From: Parietichytrium sp. I65-24A
Taxonomy: Eukaryota; Sar; Bigyra; Thraustochytrida; Thraustochytriidae
NCBI GenBank assembly: GCA_012862575.1
Contig: BLSF01000081.1
Coordinates: 1 to 64,000, forward strand
DNA: 64,000 bases
Direction: 5' to 3'
The notes under the pieces are model-generated. The model saw only the letters and a program-made list of their open reading frames with translations, did not search any database and had not been told where the DNA came from. Shown here in pieces: positions 1-8,638 of the stretch; position 1 is the first letter of the stretch, and each line of letters begins with the position of its first letter. Made by a program: the position numbers and the translations under genes.

Positions 1-3000
1 AACACTGCGCTGACTTGGTTAAAGTACGTGTGACTTTGACACCGGTTTGGTGACATTTTTAGCACTCTACTAAAATTTCTCGGACTTGGTGGCTGCTGAA
101 CACCTCGCTAAACCTGGAACGTTCTTGATCTTGACTGACACACTCGTTTCTGTCTTTTCTCAGTCTTGAGGTGAATTATCTTGAAGTGTCATCTAAAGTA
201 TACGTCGCAGCTCGCGCACAAATTGACGTTAAAGGTGTGACTGACAGCAAGGATGCAAGGGTTCAAGCGGCGCGAGCGCATGGAGTGGAGGCACGTTCAC
301 TCGAATTGGCTCCTTGCGATGTTCCCGAAGAAATTCTAAGGCAAGATTCAAGCGTGGACGCCACCAACACTATTAATTATTTGCAAGGCATTTTGTACGG
401 AGATGAAGCTGTTCACCAGGTGAAGGTGCTGCTCATCGGCCCGCAGAACGTAGGCAAGACAACGTTACGAAACGCGCTTAAATCTGGTGGGAAACACGCG
501 CAGCCAACCAAAGCGAATCATGCCTCCCGAGCAACTATCAGCGTGGACGTGGACGGTATCACATTTAACTTCCTCAAGCCCAAGAAGAAAAAGAAACTTG
601 TTTCAAAAGTTGCGTCCTTGGGACTCGCTCTGGTGTCCAAAAGCGCTGCAATTGAGAAAAGAGCAACGCAATGAACAATGAGGGATCCGCCAAAATTGTT
701 TTGATGGACTTTGGCGGGCAAGAAGAGTACTACATGACGCATACTTTCTTCCTCTCCAACCGCAGCCTGGTCATGGTCGTGGTGGATCTGCAGGTATATG
801 AGAGCACAAACGCCAAGTTTGAGGAATGCGCCGGTCGCTGGCTTCGTGCGCTTCAGATGCAAATCTTTCGGCCAAAAGTTGTGCTCGTGGGGACCAAATG
901 CGAGGGACTTACGTCCAAGGAAATCAGAGATAAAATGAAGGACCTGAAGTCGCGCGTGGACCAGCTCGGCATACAGGTTAGAGAGACGATCTCGCAAACT
1001 AGAAATGAGGCTTTTTCCAGTGAGTTTCAAGGGCTGACGTTCACTGAGCCCCGGTCTTTTGTTGTGAGCGGCACGGACATGAGAGCAGGCGACAAGGTGT
1101 CCGCGCTTTACAAATTTTTGTGTGACTTGGCGACAGACACAAGTAAAGGTATCGCGCTCCGAGTTCCGAAGGAATTCGAGCAGATCCGAGAAATCGTCCA
1201 ATCTTCTCACGAGAACATGCTGGATGCGTCCGGAGTTTTCTCAAAATTCGTGCAGGTAACTTCAAAGGAGGAGTCGGAGGAGAAAATGAAAGTGACTTCA
1301 GAGGGGGAGTCAGAGGAGAAACTTCAAGTCAAGTTCAAGTCTGCGCTGAGACTGTTGCACGATCTTGGCGTCCTGTTGTGGTATGGCGAAAGCAACGAGC
1401 TGTCCGATGTGATCTTTCCAGATCCATCGTGGGTCATCGAGGTGGTGCGCCAAGTGATCAGGCACGACCTATTTGAAAGGCGAGAGGGGGACATCAAGCA
1501 CGGGGCGTTGTACGACTCCAACATGTCAGCGGAAGGTGACGTTACAGAGCTGCAAGAACTGCTACACACCAAATGCATCCTGGACGAGCGCCTGCTGGAA
1601 TGTTTCCCCATCTGGCGCGATATGCCCAAGAGACACTTTCGGCGATGCTGTGAGCTCCTGGAGCAGTTCGAGTTGATGTACAAGCTCAAGTCTGACGAAG
1701 TCGACCTTGCGCACAAGAGGTTCATGGTTCCGGCGTTCTTGCAGGCAGGATTTGCACGAAATAGGTTCCCAGGCAAGGTAGTTCTCGACGATCGTCAAAA
1801 TGTGGTTAAGCGCAAAAGCAAGCGCATTAGCATTCCCAAACTCATGCGCCCGTCATCGCAAAAGGAGCCGATGCACTCCATTGTGTCAATATATGACTTT
1901 CCCGTGTTTCTTCCGGACGGGCTTTTGTACCGACTCATGGCGCGGACGTTCCGCGTGGCAAACTTGTACGAGCTCGGAACCGACGTCGCTCTCGGTGCAT
2001 ACACACCAACTCCCGATGTCAACGTGCTCGCCAAACTCGAAGCAACGAGGAGCCCGGATGGGCATGGATCAATCCAGATTTCTTGCTCGGCGAGTTCAGC
2101 GAATGCGCCTCCCGAGCTCGGCAACACTCACTCTCTTCTTGAGTACGAGCTACAGCAGCTTATGTCGGAGTCCTTCTCACGAGTGCCGTACAAGGCAACC
2201 AAGTATGAGTCCTCAAAGCAGGCCTCAAAGCGAACGTCTCTCGGCCGCGAAGGTTCGCTCCAGGCTGTGGAGCCTATGGAGCCCGCGAGGACAAGTAAAA
2301 GGTTCTCAAAGAGAGTGTCATCCAAGGCCAAACGGCTGGGGAGTTTTATGTCGACCGAAGACAAGGATTTTTCATGCTTTAAAAACGTGGGAGACAGTGA
2401 AGACTTTATCTTTAGACGCGTTCACGATTTGCGCGACCGGTGTTATTTCAAGAGAATCTCGCTTTTGGCAATCGAGCATCAGCTACCTCTAGGCCAGAAG
2501 AACTTTGATGACCTCGTGTTCGTGGGAAAGTCTGTGAGGGGTAAGCTAAAGAGAATCTTTGGACTCTCCACGGACGACCTGCACGATGACGACCCACTTA
2601 AGCTGGAACTCGCTCATATGGACCAGGCGGCGGAAAATTTTGATGATTGGCGTCTTGCGGAAGCAGAAGGGTTCATCAAACTGGTGCGTCGACTTGTCAC
2701 CAGACTTCGCATGCAATTCGACGCGTTCCTGTCGCATGACTGGGCAGAAGACCGGCTCGGCCGCGACAATCACAAGCGAGTCTGCAACATTGCAAAACAC
2801 TTGAATGAGAAATATGGCATCAAGTGCTGGCTCGACGCTCAGCGGATGCGAGTCGGTGGGGACCTGGAGGACCACATGAGTGATGGAATCTTGGGCTCGC
2901 AGTGCGTGATCGTGTGTGTGACGGCGAACTATGTGGAGAAAGTGTACAAGCGCTCAAATTCCGACAATTGCCGAGCCGAGTACAAGTATGCAAACTCGAT

Positions 3001-3232
3001 GAAGGACGCTTCGGCAATGATTGCCGTCGTCATGGAGCCAAGCGTTTCCGATCCTCGAACCTGGTTCGGGATGATGCGTGTTGCTGGACAGTTATATGGC
3101 GATTTTTCCAAAAGTGATGACGGGCCCGGCCTGACAAGCCTGGCTAGTAGAATACTGGAACTGAGCTTTCCATTCGAATCTGTCGAATTGCGCGAGCAAC
3201 TTCTCCAATTGTATCCAGGTGATACTCCGTAG
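1..3232 (+). CDS. LRR-ROC-COR-TIR protein (ROCO family), 5' partial, with one frame break
   Basis: Large multidomain signalling GTPase of the ROCO type; it continues left of the window. Bases 1-23 encode the end of a leucine-rich repeat (NTALTWLN), followed by an intron (24-163) and an exon starting at 164 that restores the LRR frame (LEVNYL). The Ras-like ROC domain follows, with P-loop GPQNVGKT near 450, switch motif DFGGQ near 705 and VGTKCE near 890 in the guanine-specificity position. A COR-like region follows (about 1300-2100), then a basic Ser/Lys-rich stretch, and a C-terminal TIR-like domain (FDAFLSHDW near 2716; NCRAEY near 2965, whose Glu is a candidate NADase catalytic residue). 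The frame changes between the part ending at 674 and the part opening at 656: one missing A in the A4 run 657-660 would join them. Known: ROCO proteins are intracellular GTPases. Inferred: innate-immune-like or scaffold role. Domain calls are firm, the exact gene model is not. Confidence 0.8.
24..163 (+). other. Intron in the LRR-ROC-COR-TIR gene
   Basis: The donor GTACGTG at 24 follows an LRR-coding end. The acceptor is a pyrimidine tract ending TTTTCTCAG at 163. Removing these 140 nt joins AA|T into Asn in phase 2 and restores an LRR reading (LTWLNLEVNYL). The first half of the intron (GTACGTG, then TTTGACACCGGTTTGGTGA) is repeated almost exactly after another LRR exon on the minus strand near 14011, which supports it as a true intron. 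Confidence 0.7.
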
Positions 3233-3593
3233 AGACACAGAGAGAGAGAGAGAGATGGAGACTCTGTTGTGACTGGCTGAGGATTGTGGGAAGGGCGTCG
3301 GGGTCAGAGCCGTGTTTAGGTGACCGGACATTGTCAGGATAGAATGAGACGGGTTATGCGGCGGGTCGTCATTTTCATTGTCAGGATGATTCAGACGGGT
3401 TGGTTGGTTGGTTGGTTGGTTCCGGGTTGGTGCGGTGGTCCAGTTAGGTTCGAGATCGACTTGGATTGAGAATTGAACTGAGTTGAATTGAACTGAGTTG
3501 AATTGAGTTAAGTTGAATTGAGTTGAGTTGGGTTATGCCTGCCAGCCCAAGACCAACGTTGAAAATCCGTTGATCTTTGAAATCTCTGTTTGA
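3233..3593. repeat. Convergent spacer with short tandem repeats
   Basis: The 361-bp spacer between two convergent genes contains an AG run (about 3238-3254), a GGTT tetranucleotide run (about 3399-3421) and a degenerate tandem block of TTGAA/TTGAG/GAACT pentamers (about 3466-3534). No gene or RNA was seen. Confidence 0.7.
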
Positions 3594-5546
3594 CTATCTT
3601 TTCTTTCCCGGTTTGACTACAAAGCTTAGATGACCCCACACACTTTGTATCGCGTATCGACTCATCCGAATTAAAAAATTGTCAGACGCCCTCTCATATA
3701 ATGGTTCTTTTTTCTTCAGCACCATGGCTTGCCTATTCAAATCACCCCGAACTTTTCTAGCAGCCTGGAGAAATGAATACATGCTGGTATTCGGGTCAAT
3801 TTCAATGAAAACTGGTCTTTTCCATTCGGGGTCCCTGGCTTCGCGAGCGAATCCAATGAAAGAAAATTTACCCTCGTTCCTCAAGCTGGGCTTATTTTTG
3901 GGTGCGTGGTATGTCGTCCAATCACGGACCAGTCGTTCAAAAATTCCCGTCCGGCGGTCTTCTCCCCCATCATCAGTGTATCCACTTTGTTCCAGTCCAT
4001 CCAAGTGTTTGGACGATTCATATGTAAGGTAGAAAAGATCTCTCGCGTCCACATTCATGTTCAGAAGGGGGAAATACACTTTCTGATTCTGACCCGTCAT
4101 TGACACTGCGAATTGCAGTTCTTCATAAGCAGCGTTGTAAATTGAACGGACGAAAGCAGCCTCTTCGCCAAGGTTCTGCGTTGCACTTAGAGCATCTTGA
4201 AAAGGCTTACTGGCGGGACTTTTTTTCAGCTCTTTATACATTAATTCTTCCTCCTTCAAAAGGCCGTTACTCTTAAGATAGGCTTTGATCCTCATGGCAC
4301 TGGCGTAATCCAGCATGACATGATTATGTCCACCGTTCTTATTTTTAAAGACAATTGGCATCTGGAAGCATGAAGTGAAGTTGACCTCCGGAAGATGTAA
4401 ACTACCTTCCTTAAAGTTCAGAGACACGGCCGTTTCATGCACATGATGAGAACTTTCCGCGAGATGGATTACGTTCCCGATATTCTCCTTTGTATCTTTG
4501 TCTTCCCAGTCGATGTTATCAAAAAACGCATCATCATGTTCGTCGGGAGGGTGAAGCCGCGACTCAATATCATCCTTCACCCGATCCAGCAAGAAGTCAA
4601 CTTCAGATTTTCCAATCTCCCCAGTGTGAAATGTTTCATCGTAGCCGAACTCATCCCGAAATGTCATCGAGACGACCTTATCATTAGTCTTCTTTTTCTC
4701 TAGGAAGGCTTTGAAGACCATGAGCCGCCAATACGAGTCGAGGCGGAATCTCTGGACGCACTCCGCATAGTAGTCCTCTTTCAGATCCTTTAAGCTGTCA
4801 TCCAATTCTTTCCCCATATCTACCACACTCCTGTGCTCTGGCGGCTCATAATCGTCCTCGAACGAAGGATTTTGCCCTCCTGCGTTGATGTATTGCATGA
4901 CCGTCTTCACCGCTGAATTAAGTTCCGTTGCCGAATTTCCGCCTAACTTGTTGCGCAGAAATGACTCAAAATTCAGCGGTGGAAGATGTTTGCCCAGGAC
5001 CAACGTCGGAGCCCGAAGGTACCTTCGGGCGATCTCCTCAATCGGATGGTTCGAGGATCGAAACGGGGGTTTGTTTACAGTGTCTTCATGAACTTTAGCA
5101 ACGATCTTCTTGACCTCTCTTAGAGCCTGTTGGGCCCGATCAGCGGTCACCGGTTCCTTAGGCAATGGCACCGGTGATGATGCGATATCCTCTTCGGACT
5201 TTGGAAACACAATGTCAGCCACATCGAACCGATCGATCGGGCCAAAGGTTTTAGGACCGACTTCAGCGATACGAGACGCCGTGCGAGACGCCAGCCATGA
5301 CAAAGCGAGAAGGAGCGTTGCCAAGAGTAGAACGGTGCCGACGATCACCACGGCTATGAGCGCCGCAGTGCTGTATGTGCCTTCCTCGGCCTTTTCACCA
5401 CCACTACCCTCGTCACTATTGCCGGCGTCTTCCCGAGCCTCTTTGTCGAATCCAGCAACCTCCAGACCTTTACGAACAGCAATTTCGCTGAGACGAAGGC
5501 CGGGGAGAACCCCGATGTCCACTCCCCAGAATTTGATGACAGTCAT
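3594..5546 (-). CDS. Unknown single-pass membrane protein, 650 aa
   Basis: I do not recognise this protein. The ATG at 5546 opens a continuous frame of 650 codons. After a short N-terminal segment (MTVIKFWGVDIGVLPGLRLS) and an acidic stretch (EDAGNSDEGSGGEKAEEG) there is one clear hydrophobic segment at about residues 57-88 (ALIAVVIVGTVLLLATLLLAL). The remaining roughly 560 residues are soluble-looking with no motif I can name. The topology is probably a small N-terminal domain on one side of a membrane and the large C-terminal domain on the other. It lies only 102 bp downstream of the stop of the membrane AAA+ ATPase on the same strand, and both have N-terminal membrane segments, so a shared compartment or direct partnership is possible but only inferred. 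A CTAACCTAACTTA motif lies 19 bp upstream of the ATG. Confidence 0.75.
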   Translation of the reverse strand: MTVIKFWGVDIGVLPGLRLSEIAVRKGLEVAGFDKEAREDAGNSDEGSGGEKAEEGTYSTAALIAVVIVGTVLLLATLLLALSWLASRTASRIAEVGPKTFGPIDRFDVADIVFPKSEEDIASSPVPLPKEPVTADRAQQALREVKKIVAKVHEDTVNKPPFRSSNHPIEEIARRYLRAPTLVLGKHLPPLNFESFLRNKLGGNSATELNSAVKTVMQYINAGGQNPSFEDDYEPPEHRSVVDMGKELDDSLKDLKEDYYAECVQRFRLDSYWRLMVFKAFLEKKKTNDKVVSMTFRDEFGYDETFHTGEIGKSEVDFLLDRVKDDIESRLHPPDEHDDAFFDNIDWEDKDTKENIGNVIHLAESSHHVHETAVSLNFKEGSLHLPEVNFTSCFQMPIVFKNKNGGHNHVMLDYASAMRIKAYLKSNGLLKEEELMYKELKKSPASKPFQDALSATQNLGEEAAFVRSIYNAAYEELQFAVSMTGQNQKVYFPLLNMNVDARDLFYLTYESSKHLDGLEQSGYTDDGGEDRRTGIFERLVRDWTTYHAPKNKPSLRNEGKFSFIGFAREARDPEWKRPVFIEIDPNTSMYSFLQAARKVRGDLNRQAMVLKKKEPLYERASDNFLIRMSRYAIQSVWGHLSFVVKPGKKR

Positions 5547-5648
5547 CGCACCGGACTTCTTGAGCTAACCTAACTTAAACTCTTTGACGACGGTGCTAGT
5601 TACAGAAGCCATGGGGGAAAAAAATTGATTCTATTTTCGTTTTGAAAG

Positions 5649-7107
5649 TTATCTGAAATCATTCTTTTTCTTGCTTTCCGCGATTTGTTTGAGAGCATCA
5701 TCAACATCATCTGTAGTAATGCCGTCTAAAAACTGATATTTGGATATTTGTTTTTCGTGCTGAACCAGCTCCTGATTCATCTTGGATACAACTTCTGCGA
5801 ACGGAATTCCCTTCCTTTTGCTCTATCCACAATTTCTTCTTATCGTCGTACACAAAACGGGATTGAACCTTCCTCGTCCTGAATATCGTTATTATGGTGC
5901 CGAACAACTTTGTCAGGTCCGCACCAGAATAATCTACGGTGTTCTTCAACAGATGTTCCTTCATTGCTTTGAGTTTGAGTTCACCATTCAGAAACATATC
6001 CAAGTCCGCTTTATACTTGATCGAGAGCTTTTTGATGATCACTTTTCTTTCCTCTCGTGTGGGCAGTTTAAACTCTATGATTCTATCGAACCTACGACTG
6101 GTCGCCGCGTCAAATTCTGTTACGTTCGTTGTTGCAAGGATGAGAATCTTTTTATTCGTCTTCAGGAGTTTGGACATTTGTGCGAGAAACTCTTCCCTAC
6201 GACCGTTTTGGCCGTTCTGCTCTTTTGACAGAAGCGCGTTGAACTCGTCGAGGAGCAGAACGATGGGCTCATCTGACTCATTCAAAAGTTTGAACAGCGC
6301 CTTCAAATAGAGCTCCGAGCCACCCTGATACGGTGACGAAAGGTCTCCAATCGAGAGAGATAAAAACTTCGCATCCTTGAATTTCTTCGCCACATCAGCT
6401 GCAACTGCGTTTGCAACTTCGGTCTTCCCGGTCCCAGCCGGGCCTCCGAGCATTATAACTTTAGGCGTGTATTTCGGATTTTCCATGTCCGCGACTAGGA
6501 GATCAAATTCATCTCTGAGGCCGTCTTGAATCACAAGGTCGTCAAATGATCCAGTGGGATCTTTCATTTGATTCTTCAAGGCAAGAGCCATATTCCTTAC
6601 GGTTTCATCTTCAGTATCGAACACAGTTCCCTTTCTGAAGTATTTCCCCCATACGAAGAATGAGGCCCAGGCCAGGATGAAGAAGCCGAACAAGGCGGCA
6701 ATAACGACCCCAGCAATGCTTCCACCTGATAAACCGCTACTGGAGATTGCTTTGACGATGTCATCGACCGCAGTTTGCAATGATGTGCTGCCGTTACTCT
6801 TCATTGCCATTGCAATTGCTACTATCCCGCTGAGTACAATGAAGACAGCACAGGTTCTAAACAGGTAAAGAATAAGAACATGTTTCCTCCTTTTCCTTCG
6901 AGCGTCGTCAGACGGGTCCGACTGGCTCGACGTGTACACCCCGTGGTGACGCACCGCGTGACGATAATGGTGGGGATGCCCCTCATGAAGGTCGAGCTCT
7001 CGGACATTCGGACCGATGTTCACCTTTCCTAGGTAGTATTCATTGGCGTCATGTATCCTATCGTGGTTGTGTCCATTTCTAGCTTGCATGACGCTCATTC
7101 GGTTCAT
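5649..7107 (-). CDS. Membrane-anchored AAA+ ATPase, with apparent 1-base frameshift
   Basis: AAA+ family ATPase with a His-rich N-terminus, two hydrophobic segments (about residues 76-102 and 128-153) and one ATPase module: Walker A GGPAGTGKT (221-229), Walker B VLLLDEFNA (283-291), sensor 1 ATTN (325-328), and the arginine pair SRRFD (337-341). There is no protease or zinc motif after the ATPase, so it is not an FtsH-type protease. The literal frame ends at 5707, but its last 30 or so residues look unnatural. Dropping one base in the CCC run at 5809-5811 gives a normal helical AAA C-terminus (starts GIPFAEVVSKMNQELVQHEK) ending at a TAA at 5649. I therefore annotate the longer gene of about 485 aa. 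Role: probably ATP-driven remodelling or extraction of a membrane substrate; substrate unknown. The 650-aa membrane protein just downstream is a candidate partner. Confidence 0.8.
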
Positions 7108-7261
7108 CGACTTCGTGTATCCAGCCGGAACGTCCCGTACTCGAAAGCGTTTGATCCAGTTTGGATTCCGTGACTTTGATTATTCTGTAGAGAAAAATTT
7201 AAAAAAAAGTAGGGAAACAAAAAAACAAAAAATTAATGTCAACGTCAATATTTCGTCATGG

Positions 7262-8219
7262 TTACCATGCGCTTTGAAGTGGCTGACTTGGAGCGGATGC
7301 AGCAGCTTGGCGATCACTTAAATCACACTGGGCCACGCACGCCCGATAGTTGCGAAAGTATGCCCTCTGTCTTTGCATGAGCAACTCAAAGTCACCGTCC
7401 TTGATCATATCGAACACCGAAAAGCCTCTCGGCTTGGGATATTCAGGTGCGGCATTGCCCTGTTAGCACCGGCTCGCGCGAACATTCCATGAGTGCTACG
7501 TTTGCAAACTTACCATCATGGCACCGGACCGCCCGACCCACCGAACGATCATGGACTCATCCTCTACCAGTTTTCCGTTCAACCCCATTGCGCGGTGCGG
7601 GATGATGTCTACCACAGGAATTTTATGCACCATCGCGAACCCACGGTCGATGTTGAATCTACCTTGCCGCAAAGACTGGGAGCACATCCTCTCGGCGTCT
7701 TCCGCGCTCGTACATGTATCCACCAAGAGGGCGCGCTTGCAGCCTCGTCTCCCTAGAATCCCGTTCTGGCATGGAGGACAATCGGTGCACATGTTACTAT
7801 TGGCCCGGGATTTGGTCTTGTTCTTGTTGATCATCTTGCCGCGGTGCCATTGAGAGTCAATTCTGTTCAAGAGGCTGGACAAGCTGAAGCGAGTCTTGCT
7901 TCCGCTCCTACTTTTGAAATTGACCCGTTGCCTGGGCATGTGCTCGCTCACGTCGGCTCTCATTCCTGAAAGCAGGAAGCAGGAAGCAAAATCGCGTTTG
8001 GGGTCTGCGACCTTCTGGGGAAACCATCTGGGGAAAGTTGACGGGGGTAAAAAAATTTCCATGACAGACTCGCGCAGGATCACATAGGCTTTCATGAGCC
8101 CGTACGTACTACCGCATTTCTCTGAGGATGGAGGTAGGTTCCATAACGATCCGCGCGTGCGGGGCGTCCGTCCGTTCGGGGGAGTGGGAGATGGAGTTAT
8201 CACCCAACTTAGCAAACAT
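7262..8219 (-). CDS. Unknown protein, three-exon model, 272 aa
   Basis: No family recognised. The coding parts only fit together with splicing. Exon 1 runs 8219-8113 (ATG at 8219, begins MFAKLGDNS), intron 8112-8028 (donor GTAGTA, acceptor CTTTCCCCAG), exon 2 8027-7514, intron 7513-7460 (donor GTAAGT, branch-like CTAAC next to the acceptor AG), and exon 3 7459-7262, ending TAA. The three exons total 819 nt, exactly 273 codons, with both junctions in phase. The protein is basic, with a Cys cluster (CTDCPPC) and a later region (GFSVFDMIKDGDFELLMQ) that looks folded. A stronger acceptor (CCTGCTTTCAG at about 7967) could shorten exon 2 and change the N-terminus. The junction at 7460/7513 is the most secure part; exon 1 is tentative. 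Confidence 0.5.
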
Positions 8220-8257
8220 CAACCCATGTACCGATGAGCTTATCGGCCTGGAGCTAG

Positions 8258-8262
8258 CGAAC
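8258..8262. repeat. Target-site duplication, left copy
   Basis: CGAAC directly precedes the 5' LTR. The same five bases follow the 3' LTR at 13177-13181, the length usual for copia integration. Confidence 0.85.
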
Positions 8263-8588
8263 TAGTGAAGGATCTCATCCGAAGAACCGAAGAACCAGTA
8301 TCGTTCATAGAACCTGCCTCTCCTACGACAGTGAAATGTGCACCATGCCAGCTCATCACTGTGGCATTGTGCACCATGCCACCTCATGATGCCAACTCAT
8401 CACTCCGGCATATTACACCATACTCTAGAACTCCATGTCACAGAATTGGAGTATCAAGGTGATCTCCATCACTTTTCCATGTTCTCCAATCACCTAACTC
8501 AGGCCGCTCAGATCTCAGAACTACAAGAGTTAATACAATCTCTCTCACGTTCCTCAACTTTCTTCACTTTGTCATTTATCATTCTATA
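8263..8588 (+). repeat. 5' LTR of the copia element
   Basis: A 326-bp direct repeat of 12851-13176. It begins TAGTGAAGG and ends ATTCTATA, so it lacks the usual TG...CA termini. If the target duplication is read as CGAACTA, the LTR would instead begin at GTGAAGG. Small ORFs inside it are duplicated with the LTR and are not genes. Transcription of the element should start here. Confidence 0.93.
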
Positions 8589-8604
8589 TGTTATCAGCAC
8601 TAAT
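8589..8604 (+). promoter_or_regulatory. Primer-binding site
   Basis: TGTTATCAGCAC begins at the first base after the LTR. It differs by little from the TGGTATCAGAGC primer-binding site complementary to the 3' end of initiator tRNA-Met that is common in copia elements, so minus-strand DNA is probably primed by that tRNA. Confidence 0.6.
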
Positions 8605-8638
8605 TGTCTCTACTGTCAACTATTTGATTTAGAACAAG

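Noticed and set aside
518-1210. 230-codon minus frame across the ROC domain
   Set aside because: Antisense to conserved GTPase motifs on the plus strand.
3430-3460. GGTTCGAG resembling a tRNA B box
   Set aside because: No A box or cloverleaf could be formed around it.
5844-5860. Possibility that CTAACC motifs mark telomere-proximal sequence
   Set aside because: The copies are two to three units long, far apart and surrounded by genes; not a telomeric array.
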